This document shows positions 23,532 to 35,078 of a stretch of DNA of 64,000 nt, piece after piece. Origin of the DNA: Phorcus lineatus (lineage: Eukaryota > Mollusca > Gastropoda > Trochida > Trochidae); the NCBI GenBank assembly GCA_921293015.1, contig OV121091.1:23358839-23422838 (forward strand), given 5' to 3'. A program made the position numbers and the translations under genes. Under the pieces are notes generated by a model that searched no databases, was not told the origin of the DNA, and saw nothing but the letters and a program-made list of their open reading frames with translations. Numbering within the stretch: position 1 is the first letter of the stretch; the number at the start of each line of letters is the position of its first letter.

Positions 23532-23978
23532 TGATAACAGTGAGCTTCATGGTAGTAATGGATTCCCCAAAAGGATTGACAGCCACACAAGTGTACTCTC
23601 CTTCATCTTCAGGAAAAACTTCCACAATGATGAGAGTACTCTGCTGTTTCTGATAGTCCACGGTGATCTGGATATCAGGTGTGGGCTCTAACTCCTGACC
23701 ACGCTGGTACCATATGATTTTAGGAGACGGCGTTCCTCTGAATCGGACTGTGAGGACAACTCTTGATCCATCTTTGACCTTTTTGTTCTGGAGAAGCTCG
23801 GTGAACTCTGGAGGGATCCCTTGGATTCCTTCTTCTGGACCGGCGTCTGTGGGCTCAGTGGGAGCGGTTTCCTCCTTGGGTTCTGGCTGAGCTTCCTCTG
23901 GCTTTTCTTCTGACCTTGGAAGCTCTTCCTCAGTGGGAGCCTGTTCTCGCTGAATCTCCAACTCAGTCTTCTGAGTGG
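23532..23978 (-). CDS. Exon 59: acidic linker and Ig 25
   Basis: Symmetric phase 1-1, 149 residues. The acidic linker TQKTELEIQREQAPTEEELP, PEEAQPEPKEETAPTEPTD leads to PPEFTELLQNKKVKDGSRVV, RFRGTPSPKIIWYQRGQE, VFPEDEGEYTCVAVNPFG. First exon of the pattern acidic segment plus one C-terminal Ig. Confidence 0.95.
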
Positions 23979-24228
23979 CTGTAAACCAATCAAACAAGAG
24001 TCATATTGAATAAAGAATATAAAGGATGACTAATCAAAGGTAAAATCAAGACTATGCAGCAGTCAAGCTTGAACAAATGCATTTTATTGATCATAGTAAC
24101 ATTCTGATAATTATTACTTATTAAATGAAAACAAATTAATACTATGCAGTCATTATGCCTCTAAAGTTGAATTCTGTCATGATAATGACAATGATAATAT
24201 GACTTTTTCTGATGATCAAACTACTTAC

Positions 24229-24446
24229 GTCTGACAGTGAGAGTAGTTTTGCATGTCGTGACACCATTAGGGTTCACAGCCTCGCAGACATATTCTCCAG
24301 CGTCTTCCGGTGTGACATCAACTATAACCAGCACATTTGTCTTTTCATCCTCTATGATCTTCATATGTTCAGATGGGAAGATCTCCAGTTCATTCACATA
24401 CCAAGTAACTTTGGATGGAGGGTGGCTTTCATATTCAACTTCAAGT
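24229..24446 (-). CDS. Exon 58: body of Ig 24
   Basis: Phase 2 in, phase 1 out. LEVEYESHPPSKVTWYVNEL, VLVIVDVTPEDAGEYVCEAV, NPNGVTTCKTTLTVR. B-strand Cys replaced by Glu or Val, F-strand Cys kept. Third member of the 218-bp Ig exon set (with exons 53 and 55). Confidence 0.93.
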
Positions 24447-24649
24447 CTGAAAGGAATATTGTTTACAATCAGAATAAATAATAAGAATAAATGATAAATA
24501 TCAACAATATATTTGAAACATACAACATAAACTTATAAACCTCCTTTCTACAATCACATTTTTTCAGAATAAAAACAAAAATCATGTGATAAGACTGGTC
24601 TGCTTATCAGTACTTCTTCAACGGGACAAATAAAGCAAGCTATACTGAC

Positions 24650-24830
24650 TGTACAGTGCCGCCCTCATCAGCCTCTATTGCTGGCAGGAGTGGTTTGGTG
24701 AAGACGGGCGCCAGTTCCATGGTGGTGGTATGAGTCTCATCCACAAGCTTCACCTCTGGCATCTCCTCGTCAAGGGTCACAGTCTCCGTTATAGTTTGAG
24801 TTGTGGTCGTAGTCTCGGACTCTTCTACAG
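24650..24830 (-). CDS. Exon 57: Thr/Glu linker and start of Ig 24
   Basis: Phase 1 in, phase 2 out. VEESETTTTQTITETVTLDE, MPEVKLVDETHTTTMELAP, VFTKPLLPAIEADEGGTV. Has no long start-codon frame; placed by acceptor atttcag and donor ACA|GTCAGT in continuous frame. Confidence 0.88.
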
Positions 24831-25121
24831 CTGAAATATTAATAAGATATATGAATCATATGCAAAGCACTTAGAACTTAAATCGAAAGAGGACAGAGAT
24901 ATGATGGATTGCATCATGGAAACTGATTTGTGGAGAAATTAATAATAACAAAATGTAAAATTGAGAAACTATTTACGATACCTACTATAGATAAATCAAC
25001 TAAGATTAGGATGGCCTATATCTAAAATTTTGGCATCTTAAAGCTTCAGCTATAACTTGAAATTGTGTATCTGATATAGTAAAGAAACAAATGAAAGCAT
25101 TTTCATGCTAGATTCGCTTAC

Positions 25122-26549
25122 TTCGAACAAGAAGAGTTGCAGATGTTGTTGCCTCTCCAAAGGGGTTCACAGCCTTGCAAACATATTCACCAGCATCATC
25201 TGGGAAAACCTCAGCGAGCTCTAGAGAGCAGATTCCTGTTTCTGGTTCAAATGACAGTTTGAAGTCTGGACTGGGTTCAATGGCAATTGTACTCTTGTAC
25301 CAGGTAATGGATGGAATTGGACTGCCAATCAGTCTGCAGGACATCAGGACAGATCCTCCATCTTCAACAACCTGGGGCTGTAGCATCTCAACAAACTCAG
25401 GAGAAACTTCTTCTGCTGTTTCAGGTGTCAACATCTGTTGAGGAAGATCTTCTGCAATTGTGAATTGCACCTCAACAGTTTCCTCTTCAACTGGTGCTGA
25501 TTCCTCTGGTGGCTCTTTCACTTCAGTCTCAGAAACCTCAGTTTCTTCTGCTGTTTTGATTTCAATGATTTCCTGTTCAGTTGAAATGACAAAAGTAGCT
25601 TCTTCATCTACAGATGTTTCAACTACTGGTGCCTCTTCTGCAGGCATAGCAACTTCAGTTACCTGTTCCTCAACTTCTGGAAGTTTGACTTCACGTGTGA
25701 CAACTTGAGGTGTCAACATTTCTTCTGTTACCGCTTCACCTGTTGGAGTTTCCTGTTCCTCTTCCATAGGCTCATCTGGGATGTCAATCTCAAGGAGAGG
25801 GGACTCTAGGACTCTTTCCTCAGGCTCCAGAGGAACCACTTTTGGTCTGTCTATCTTTTTGGCTACAATGGACTGCTCAGTGACAACTTCAGCAATCTCC
25901 TCAAAAGGAGACTCAGGACAAGTTTCGTACAGCTCAGATGTTACATCAGAAGCAAGGCTTTCAGGGATAGGGGATTCAATAACAGTTTCCTCTTCAACAA
26001 GTGGTTTCACCTTTGGTCTGTCAATAACTTTTGGAACGACCTGTTCTTCAGCAACTTCAGTTACTTCAACAGGTTGTTCAACCTCCATTGGTTCTTCAGA
26101 AGGAGCAGCAATGGTGAACTCTACTTCAGTTGTTTCTTTCTCCATTGTTTCATCCTCTACCACAGCAGTGTCCAGTTGGTCAGTCTCCAAGACAGTCAGG
26201 TAGCTGGATGATGTGGCTCGACCAGCTGGGTTCTGGGCAATACAGATATATTGACCCTGATCCTCTGGGAAAGTCTCCACAATGATGAGGCTGATCTCTC
26301 CAGTGTCTGGGTTGTAAGAGATGACAAATTCCTCATCGTCATCAATGTTTTTGCTATCATGGAACCAGGAGATCTGAGGCATGGGTGATCCAGTCACCTT
26401 GCATTGCAACTTAATTTCCTGTCCGTCATTGGCTTCCAGAGGAGCCAAAGGTTCAATGAACACTGGTGCACTCATGGGAGCAGTTGGAGAAACTTCAATG
26501 GTGGCAACAGACTCAGGGGCTGCTGGTGCTAACTCTTCTGTTGCTGGTT
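25122..26549 (-). CDS. Exon 56: Ig 22, acidic spacer, Ig 23
   Basis: A 1.43-kb symmetric phase 1-1 exon with two Ig domains and a spacer of about 220 residues. Ig 22: APVFIEPLAPLEANDGQEIK, KLQCKVTGSPMPQISWFHDS, FPEDQGQYICIAQNPAG. The spacer contains a duplicated block, IDRPKV-PL-EE--ESP, twice about 50 residues apart, then Glu/Val/Thr-rich text. Ig 23: SPEFVEMLQPQVVEDGG, RLIGSPIPSITWYKS, VFPDDAGEYVCKAVNPFG. It is an intronless segment compared with the split Ig exons elsewhere. Confidence 0.95.
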
Positions 26550-26854
26550 CTAAGGAAATGATGAATTGTATAATTAGGGCTTAACGAGCAACATTCTCTT
26601 TTAGGAAAATATAAAAACTTTGAATTTATAGTTTAGGAATCAAATTCTCAAATGAAAGCATTGATAATACTATTCCTTTAAAATATTTACCAGTCAAAAT
26701 TGTTTTCCCATGAAATAATATTCTTTGTTACAACTATAATTCTTACAAATGCTATTTCAATTGACTGTGTACTGTTCCTTTTAAAAATGTCTGACATTTT
26801 TTTTATTAGATATGACAGAACATTCAGAATATTTTGACAGTTTATCCTGTGTAC

Positions 26855-27072
26855 CTTGCACATAGAGTGTGGTGGAGCTGATAGCCTCTCCAAGCTCTGA
26901 CACTGCCTTGCACGTGTATTCTCCTGTATCTTCAGGTCCGACCTCAATAATGAGGAGAGTACTCTTCCCTTCCTCGTACCGGATCTCGTAGTGGGGTGAA
27001 GGCTTGATCTCCATACCATTCACAAACCATGTCACTAGCGGGGGTGGATGTGCATTCACTTCACACTCCAGT
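26855..27072 (-). CDS. Exon 55: body of Ig 21
   Basis: Phase 2 in, phase 1 out. LECEVNAHPPPLVTWFVNG, STLLIIEVGPEDTGEYTCKA, VSELGEAISSTTLYVQG. Both cysteines present, unlike its sister exon 53. The 305-bp intron after it is featureless. Confidence 0.94.
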
Positions 27073-27446
27073 CTGTGGGGGATAATTGGAGCAGATTAGA
27101 AATTGAAAAGTACATTGATACCAATCAACTTTTCTAAGGTGATTAAAGAGAGGGGACAAATAGATAACACAGGGAATGTTTATGCAAAGACATTGAGTTA
27201 AATGCATACATTGGTTGGTTGCCTTTTTTGACTGATTGGTTGATTTGATGGTAGACAAGATGATTGATTAAATTGATTGTTCAGTTAATTGGTTATTTGA
27301 TTACACATGAAAAAGCTTTGAATTGTTTATGTTTTACCTGATTTTCTTTGTTTACTTGATTAATTGCTTCTTAACATAATATTTACATGACAAAACATTT
27401 CTTTTTCATTCTAAGTCAATTAAGGTAGAGATTATGAAGATAGTAC

Positions 27447-27618
27447 CTGGCAATTCCGCGTTCCCTGACAAAGATTTCCGGTTCGAGTGGAGTGACCACG
27501 ACGGGTTTCACTTTCTGCAGGATAACCTGTTCCTCCCTCTCGATGGTCGTCACTGTCTTTGTGATCGTCACACTTTCTGTTGTCTCCATCTCAGGCAGCT
27601 GAACAGTTTTCTCAGTTC
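27447..27618 (-). CDS. Exon 54: linker and start of Ig 21
   Basis: Phase 1 in, phase 2 out. TEKTVQLPEMETTESVTITK, VTTIEREEQVILQKVKPVVV, TPLEPEIFVRERGIA. A Thr/Glu/Val-rich linker whose composition foreshadows the spring exons. The 374-bp intron after it shows nothing. Confidence 0.88.
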
Positions 27619-28100
27619 CTGAAACAATTGGAGATAAATTATTTATCAATTTATGTTCAATAGTCGTTGATAAAGAATATTATCTTTATAATTTCATTTT
27701 TCAAATGATTCTTGACAGAAAGAATGAAAGTTATCATTTTTACAAATTTATATGCTTCTATCATCTGCACAAGAAATACAAATGAAATGCAACAAGTTTA
27801 TAAACTTTTTTACTAAAACATTTATTTCATTAAACTGAAACAAGTATGACAAACAGTATTGAATTCTCTTGATGGTTACATGTACATGTGCTTTAAAAAA
27901 ATCAACAGAATGCTCTTTGGCTTTCAGTATTGCTGCAAACCGTGATATATGATTAGTGATGGAGACCTCTGATTATTAGATTCAACCATGAGAATGAATA
28001 ACAGGTATATCCCTCTAGTAAACCATATCACTAAAGCAAGAAATAAACAATCAATCTTTAATGTAATCAATAGTTAAGAAAGCCTGACAAAGCAGCTGAC

Positions 28101-28318
28101 CTTTCATGACGAGTGTAGTTTTGCATGATGTCTCCCCAAGCTCGTTCTGGACCTTCAGCGTGTATTCCCCGGCATCCTCGGGTTTGACGTTGATGATGAT
28201 TAGGACAAGGGTCTTGCCTTCCTGTAGGATCTGAGTGCGCTCAGTCGGGTAAATCTCAATCCCGTTGACATACCATGAGCTTTGCAACACTGGGATGTCA
28301 CCAACCTCCGCTTCAAGT
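28101..28318 (-). CDS. Exon 53: body of Ig 20, no cysteines
   Basis: Phase 2 in, phase 1 out. LEAEVGDIPVLQSSWYVNGI, LVLIIINVKPEDAGEYTLKV, QNELGETSCKTTLVMKG. Both canonical Ig cysteines are replaced (Ala and Leu). Same length (218 bp) and phases as exons 55 and 58, so the three are a duplicated set. The 482-bp intron after it shows nothing. Confidence 0.93.
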
Positions 28319-28779
28319 CTGTTGGAACAGGAGATGTTAACCGTTGATAATGATTTACTAAGGGTAAAATATTTCTGATGATCTCTATTTTCATAGAGCA
28401 GTGGCATTTCCAAATATTCTTGGAATATTTGATAATTCTGCTTTTCTTTTTATCTTAAATTACAGCTTTCTGCTACCCAGATGATTCAAACAATTATATT
28501 TTGGAATTTAAATTTATTTTGATGTATTTTATAACTACATTTCCCATTTATTCATGCCTAATTGATTTATTTATCTATTTAAGAGGAATTTGGATAAGGA
28601 CACATTGTAAATGAAGCTATACAAATATATTTCTGTTTAAACAGGTAAATAAAATTGAATCAACATTTCATGTGAAATAAGTTATAGCAATACATTTGGA
28701 GAACAGCAGTATAGTAAAATGCTCAAAATATTTAATCTTTTTTACATAAAAACATTTCAACCAAGATAAAATAAGTTAC

Positions 28780-28900
28780 CTGGTGGTCTGTCCAGGCTGA
28801 GTCTCGATGTACGGTTTGAGAGGTTTGACGAAGCCAGGTGGCGCCCTCTGGGACACAACCACCTGCAGTTGTTGAACCATCTTACGAGCTTCTTCTTCCT
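28780..28900 (-). CDS. Exon 52: linker and start of Ig 20
   Basis: Phase 1 in, phase 2 out. EEEEARKMVQQLQVVVSQRA, then PPGFVKPLKPYIETQPGQTT. Pairs with exon 53 as a phase 1-1 cassette. The 461-bp intron after it shows nothing. Confidence 0.9.
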
Positions 28901-30358
28901 CTGTGGATAAAACACATTGAAATGGTCAGTGGACTGTGTCTATATAACTACCGAAAAAGGGGAACTTCATTCAAGCCTGAAATTATCACATAACAATAGG
29001 TAAAGTTGCACCGCTTTCTCAAAGATCCCTCTGAAATAAGAGATCTGAGACAGTCCCATTACAAACTGTCATATGAAGCTTTGGGTCTGGGCTCAGTTGA
29101 CCCAAAAAAAACTATTGTCTCAAAATTCAATGAACAATTAATTTCTTCTTATCCAATAAAAGTTTTATGAGCAAATTCCACAACACTGATTCAATTGTTT
29201 AAAGAGACCAACAACAACACCTGTATTAAAGTTTCTGATAGTACTGTATGATTAAAAGAACACTCACATGGTTTCATATTTCAAAGGATGCTTCGAACAC
29301 CATGCTTGTCTCACACAAGATGTCTGTATCTCTCCATCACGTGCAAATCATGCTTCAAACCTAGAATACTACATTCCTGACTGCTAATATTAGTATCATT
29401 TCAAACAGAACTCATGTTAGTTAGCAGAACAAAATCAATGCATCAGTCAAAATCTAAAGGTACATTTCATGTCAATTCTCAAACAAGGAACTAAGTTACA
29501 ATTCAATAATTATATGATCACAAAATGTTTCAACAAACACTGTGTGAACATTTACAATAGCACAAACAAACAACAGGAATTGTTCAGTGGCAGTAATACA
29601 TGAATAGTAGCAACCTTTTGTAAGCACTTCATTAGAAATGTTACATAAGATTGTAAAAGTATCCAACTGGGGAGTAATTCTCACCTTGAGTCCATTGAAC
29701 AATGCATGCACAAGGTTTCACATGCATCTCTGTGAGAGACATTAAAAGAATTTGTCAACCACAGAACTTGTTCTTCTTCATCATGCATTTGTCTCCTCTT
29801 CTTGGATGCTTAGATGTCTCCTGTGATCAACTCTCCTTCTATGTCCACACTCTCTCACACCACATGCACACTCTCTCAAAGGCATTCATTACATACATAT
29901 AAATCCATACATTTTATTCTGAGTTTGCTGTCAACCATTTAAGATCTTTTTCCAGTTTGCAAAGATCATACCTTGACATGCATTACATTCAAATTGTACA
30001 TGCACATAGAGCAACAGCACACAGCATAACACACAACATTCTAGGGTCCATATATTAATGGGGCCATCCAGATACCAGAGAATATCTTAAGGAAAAAATG
30101 ATTTAGTGAATTCTAAAATCTTAATATCCAAAAAGGATTAATATGGGACAAAAATACTTATGTAAATAATCATTAAGTCCATATACTCAAAGTGGTCAGT
30201 AAAGAAAAAAATAAATTCAATATGGGGATGATTTTGCATGTAAGTTTTCTTATAATTTTCACCTCCTTTTCAAGGTAAGTCTGAGAGTTGGTATAAGTGC
30301 TTTGAGGGTTCCACCAACAGGCATGCTATGACGTATGCAGGATGCAGGTCTAACTTAC
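28901..30358 (-). other. Intron of 1.46 kb with UGCAUG cluster
   Basis: No exon seen. Six copies of catgca on the plus strand (UGCAUG in the transcript) fall within 300 bases at about 29705, 29721, 29782, 29863, 29978 and 29999. UGCAUG is the known RBFOX splicing-factor site. No other feature recognised. Confidence 0.65.
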
Positions 30359-30488
30359 CTTGTACATACAGCTCTGCAGAGCACTCAGCAGTGCCAGCAG
30401 GGTTCTTAGCACGGCATGTGATCAGACCAATGTCTTCTGGGAAGGCTTGACGGATCGTGAGTGTCGTCATGCTCTCAGTGATCTCGAT
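30359..30488 (-). CDS. Exon 51: second half of Ig 19
   Basis: Phase 0 in, phase 1 out. IEITESMTTLTIRQAFPEDI, GLITCRAKNPAGTAECSAEL, YVQG. Together with exon 50 it forms a phase 1-1 cassette. Confidence 0.94.
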
Positions 30489-30685
30489 CTGAAGTATGGA
30501 AAGATTGAATATAAGAACTTGTGTGAGAACTAAGTGATACAAAGAAGAAAATTACAATAGATAACATCAGCTCCTAAAAATATCATCTTCATGTTTCATA
30601 ACCACAATTTTGGAAATAAAAAAGAATGGGAAAACAATGAAAATAGCAATGGGTCATATAAAAAAGTAAAGAGAGGGGTACTGAC

Positions 30686-30876
30686 GGTGGTGTCACGAGA
30701 TGGCTGGATGGTCTGAATTCCATTGCGGATCCAGGTGACTGTGGGTGTTGGATGTCCGGAGAAGACGGCCTCGAATCGGGCAGGACTGCCGGACACAACC
30801 ATGGTGTTGGAGACCGGCTTGATGAAGCTTGGTGGTACAGCTTGGGGCTGGGCTGGTTCAGGTTCACTCTCGAGAC
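30686..30876 (-). CDS. Exon 50: first half of Ig 19
   Basis: Phase 1 in, phase 0 out. GLESEPEPAQPQAVPPSFIK, PVSNTMVVSGSPARFEAVF, SGHPTPTVTWIRNG and QPSRDTT. B-strand Cys replaced by Ala. Donor ACC|GTCAGT. Confidence 0.92.
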
Positions 30877-31257
30877 CTGTTGGGGGAACAGATGTGGCGT
30901 TGAATGTGAGGATGTAAATCATAACTTTTCTCACATAGCAGGTTTATCATGATGATCCTGACATCATTCTCAATAGAAATTTTAAGTATTATGCCCTTTG
31001 AGATTATTGAACTTGATATAAAAACTACCATCAAAGACTCAAATGCTTTTGGTTACATCATAAAGTTACTTTCAAGTTCTGAACCTGTACTAGACCAGTA
31101 AATGAGGTATATTATGGAAGGCAAAATCTATAAATGCACTTGTACATGGTCTGATAATGAGCTACATTGTGGAAGATAATCTCTAGCCTGAACCTGTACA
31201 TAACCTGAACTATGAGTTACAACAGTAAGTAGTCTCTAGTCCTTGAGAGCAACTCAC

Positions 31258-31449
31258 CATGCACTTTGAGCTGAGTAATACAGGATGTCTCGCCGCCAGT
31301 GTTGCGGGCGACACACTTGTAGGTGCCGGAGTCTTCAGGGAAGGCCTCCATGATGGTGAGAGTGTGTGTTCCGTCCAGTGTGGACTCCATCTTGAAGTAC
31401 TTGGACTGCTTGATGATCACGGTGTTGCGGTACCAGTTTACGACTGGTG
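31258..31449 (-). CDS. Exon 49: second half of Ig 18
   Basis: Symmetric phase 1-1. APVVNWYRNTVIIKQSKYFK, LTIMEAFPEDSGTYKCVARN, TGGETSCITQLKVHG. Strands C to G. The 381-bp intron after it has no recognisable feature. Confidence 0.93.
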
Positions 31450-31797
31450 CTGGAAGTACATTGTAAATGGTTCAGGTGAGTGTTTGTTAGTTGGTCATTG
31501 TTTGTTTGATTCAAAGATCAATACAGGTAACACTTGGCTTGGCAATTTAATTTGCTATACCCATTTACATCAAGACTTTATTGCTGCCCGTTATGATATG
31601 GTCATGACATAAGCATCAGATAAACAAACATGTAATAAATGTAATAAGATCAATGAAAAAGTAAAATCAAATATATATTATACGTATCACCAATAATTCA
31701 AAACTCACAGAAAGATTCTGATAATTTGATTGCATTGAACATAACAATTTTAGTGAGGAGAGTTGATTGGATGAAAAATCATTGGAGATAAACTCAC

Positions 31798-31932
31798 CAG
31801 GAGATCCAGATATCTTGCATCTGAAGGTGACTGGTTCTCCCTCATCCACTTGCTTGGGCTGAGGCTTGTCCTCGATGACAGGTGCTTGTGTTGGGGTCAC
31901 TGGAGGCATTGTCTGAGGAGGGTGGATCGGCA
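31798..31932 (-). CDS. Exon 48: first half of Ig 18
   Basis: Symmetric phase 1-1. MPIHPPQTMPPVTPTQAPVI then EDKPQPKQVDEGEPVTFRCK and ISGSPG. Ig 18 is cut before the C strand, a position different from the D/E position used elsewhere. The 348-bp intron after it shows nothing. Confidence 0.92.
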
Positions 31933-32188
31933 CTAGGGGAGGGAGGACATTTGTGTATTCATCAAATAATTATGATATCATATTCATCTATAGAACTCAG
32001 AATCATTATATATATTGGGAAATATCTAATGATACGACTTCAGTTTTTGAATGTTTACTTGGTTCAAGATGATTGATTCAAGACACAGTGTTTACATAAG
32101 AAATTGTTCTTTATCATCCAAGATTGCATACTTTTCTTTCTTCAATGTTATACTCATGTACAAAATTGAATGGTAAAAATCTACTCAC

Positions 32189-32491
32189 TTTCCACTGTGA
32201 GTCTGGCGGTGCAGGTTGCTTTGCCAACTGTGTTGATGACAATACAGTTATACACGCCTGCATCTTCTGGCTGGACCTCATAGATGACAAGAGTGTGGTT
32301 GTTGTCTTCCGAGATGAACTTCCATCTGTTGCTCTCCCCTAATGGTTTGCCGTCCTTTGTCCAGGACACTTCAGGTTTGGGGAATGCAGAAACCTGGCAG
32401 TCGAATGTTGCTGGTTCTCCTTGTGGAACACTGTTGTCACGCATCAAGCTGGTGAACTCAGGGGAGGCAACTCTCTCGGGTTCCTCTTGTT
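32189..32491 (-). CDS. Exon 47: complete Ig 17
   Basis: A whole Ig in a symmetric phase 1-1 exon. EQEEPERVASPEFTSLMRD, ATFDCQVSAFPKPEVSWTKD, VQPEDAGVYNCIVINTVGKA, ending TARLTVES. All canonical residues present. Confidence 0.95.
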
Positions 32492-32560
32492 CTGGAAATT
32501 GGAACACAAAGTTTTGATAAGGAAAATATGTTGCAGTCAACTATAAAGATTCGGAGTAAG

Positions 32561-32590
32561 TGTGAAGAATTGTGAAGAATTGTGAAGAAT
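32561..32590. repeat. Three tandem copies of tgtgaagaat
   Basis: An exact 10-bp tandem triplication in the intron between exons 46 and 47. No function inferred. Confidence 0.9.
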
Positions 32591-32834
32591 GTATGGTGTG
32601 ATGGTATGTTTCAGATCCCCTTCATAGGAATGAATCAATGTTATTAATAAATGGAAGGCTTTGATTTTCAAACAAAGAACTATCATGAGTTTCTACTGCC
32701 TTCTTTGAAAACCTGCAGATCCAAACCATAGGAATGAAATGGTAAAATGGATAATAAGCCATTTAAGATTTCAAAGTTGTTTTGATGAGTATAGATATGT
32801 GTGATGAACCAGGAGATGATTCTAACAAACTCAC

Positions 32835-32964
32835 CAATGACAGTCATCTTGGCCTTGCACTGGACCATGCCAAACTTGTTGAAGGCCTTGACTGTGTACA
32901 TACCCCCATCCTCGTTGAACACTTCTGGGATACGTAGAGTGCTGGTCTTGTCTGTTGTTGTGAT
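32835..32964 (-). CDS. Exon 46: end of Ig 16
   Basis: Phase 0 in, phase 1 out. ITTTDKTSTLRIPEVFNEDG, GMYTVKAFNKFGMVQCKAK, MTVIG. F-strand Cys replaced by Val. The following 343-bp intron contains the 10-bp word tgtgaagaat three times in tandem at 32561-32590. Confidence 0.92.
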
Positions 32965-33282
32965 CTGAGGTGATATGTTGAGAGGTTATCTTAACATTCT
33001 CTTTATCATACATCAGATAGTTGATGGTTGATAGTTTGCCTGCCTCATGCTGGACTATATCATTCATTCCCACTTTTTATAACAATTTTGGCTATGCTCT
33101 ATAGATATTCAGACCTGGGCTGTCAACGTAACCCTTTCTTATCATTGAGTCATTATTTTTAACTGTTTTCTTTTGATAGCGATTCAAGAATAAGCAAATT
33201 GTTAATGATTATATTCATAGAAACTGAATCATGTTTTATAAATGAAATACAAGGTAAAACACCCAAACAAAACCATGCTTAC

Positions 33283-33370
33283 CTGGAAGTCTCTTGAAGC
33301 CTGGACCTCGAAGTTGTCTCTGTACCACGTGATGATTGGTGGTGGGGTTCCCTTGAAGTGAACTTCAAGC
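33283..33370 (-). CDS. Exon 45: middle of Ig 16
   Basis: Phase 2 in, phase 0 out, 88 bp. LEVHFKGTPPPIITWYRDN then FEVQASRDFQ. This Ig is split over three exons, unlike the usual two. The B-strand Cys is replaced by Val. Confidence 0.9.
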
Positions 33371-33487
33371 CTACACAAGTCAACAAATCATTTATTATAA
33401 TTCCTTACAAAGCAATAGTTAACTTCAATTTATATCATTTGAAAGATATAAGCAGCAGACATTTTTTCAAGATCACAAACTACTCAC

Positions 33488-33752
33488 ACAATGCTTGATC
33501 CTTCAGTGATCCTCATTGGTCTCAGAGGTTTAGAGAAGACCGGTGGTTCCCCTTGGGTGAGAGAGATCTGTTTCTCGGCCACGTGTTGCTTGGGTTCAGT
33601 GTGCCCAACTGGTGGCTGAGTGGCTGGCATATGAGCAAACTCTGGTACGAGTTCCTTAGTGACTGGCTGAAGGTGGGTCTGTACTGTGATGTACTGCTGT
33701 TCTGCTAGAACTACTTCTGTGTCCCGGTGGATCTTCACCTTGGACTCAGAAG
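33488..33752 (-). CDS. Exon 44: linker and start of Ig 16
   Basis: Phase 1 in, phase 2 out. ASESKVKIHRDTEVVLAEQ, HLQPVTKELVPEFAHMPATQ, then PPVFSKPLRPMRITEGSSIV, the A strand of an Ig continued in exons 45 and 46. Confidence 0.9.
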
Positions 33753-34076
33753 CTGGAGAGGATGATGAGATTACTATAATAATGACTCAAATGTTTTTTA
33801 TTGGGAAGACTACTCAGGGGCCAAGGATCTAGACACATTATAAAAAGAGAATTCGAAGAGTGCTGTGAGACTTAGAGATCCGAGCTCTTAACCCTGATAA
33901 TGATAGGGGTTGTTGTATGACAATCTATTGTAATCCCATCTCTTAACAATCCAATGTTTGATATCAGTACAGAAATTGCTTTCAGGGAAAGCTTTGATAA
34001 CCAGAAGAAAGCTATTGATTACAAAAAATTTTGAGGACAATAAAGAGTTATCGTAAAATTTCTTTAGAATAGTTAC

Positions 34077-34193
34077 CTCTTTCTAGTTGTCTGAGTTCAA
34101 ATTCTGTTGCTTTAGGTTTCTTGAAGGCTTTTTCAAGCTCAACACTACGTAGTTCAATCTTCTTTCTACGTTCAAGTTCAATTTCAAGTTCTC
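34077..34193 (-). CDS. Exon 43: charged helical exon
   Basis: Symmetric phase 1-1, 117 bp. GELEIELERRKKIELRSVEL then EKAFKKPKATEFELRQLER. Alternating acid and basic residues predict a single charged alpha-helix, inserted between two Ig domains and skippable without frameshift. The 324-bp intron after it shows nothing. Confidence 0.85.
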
Positions 34194-34500
34194 CTGCAGA
34201 AGAAATAATTAATAATAGATAAACTATATTGTTAAACACTTCTCACATCTAATTTAATCAACTCTGTCGACAGTTATATGATTCATGGTTTTGGCAAAAA
34301 TATTTATTTCCAATAAGGTTTCCTCCAACTTCGGTTTTGAATGGTAACAATTGATATATGAAAGACTTAAGCTCTAAGGTAACATAAATATTTAACATGA
34401 AAAAATCCACAGCAAAATGCACTCAATTCAACAGTTAAATTTTACTATCTGTTTCAATGACAAGAACTTTTCTGGATGAAACTTGTTGCAAAGAATATAC

Positions 34501-34687
34501 CTTTAGGAGCCTGTTTGAGTTTGGACCTCCAGTCCTCCTTGGGTAGCACAGTGAGTGAAGTGCTTGTCTCTGCCTCTCCCTGGGTGTTCTTGGCCACCAC
34601 CCGGATCTGTCCCGCATCGTACTCTCGGCACCGCGGAATCTCCAGGTAGTTCATCATGCCGTCATACGTCACCTTGAATCTTGTACC
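34501..34687 (-). CDS. Exon 42: second half of Ig 15
   Basis: Phase 0 in, phase 1 out. GTRFKVTYDGMMNYLEIPRC, REYDAGQIRVVAKNTQGEAE, then the tail EDWRSKLKQAPKG, which recalls the conserved linker tail of kettin/titin I-band Ig domains. The 307-bp intron after it is plain AT-rich sequence. Confidence 0.93.
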
Positions 34688-35078
34688 CTGTGAATGAGAA
34701 ATTTTAAAAATGAAATTGGTGTTTAAAAAGATTCATAGCAATTATATGATAGGGGAAAAAATAGAGCCCATATGGACACATAATAAAGCACATTAAGGCA
34801 ATAAAATTTCACATATATTACCTAATCAAATAATTTTTAAATGTTTTCAAATGGCATAAAAACAACATTTATACTTAACACATGAGATAAATAGTTTTAT
34901 TTGTAAAATTTCAGGGATTCAACATTAATAAGCAGCCACAAATTTAGTTCAAAATTGTTGGAGTGAGGGAAGTTTAAAAATTCAACCAATTCAGAAGATA
35001 CACCTGTGTCATGGTACAATATACAATTATGTATACACCACGATGCATATATTGATAGAAAGGAAATAAGACACTCAC

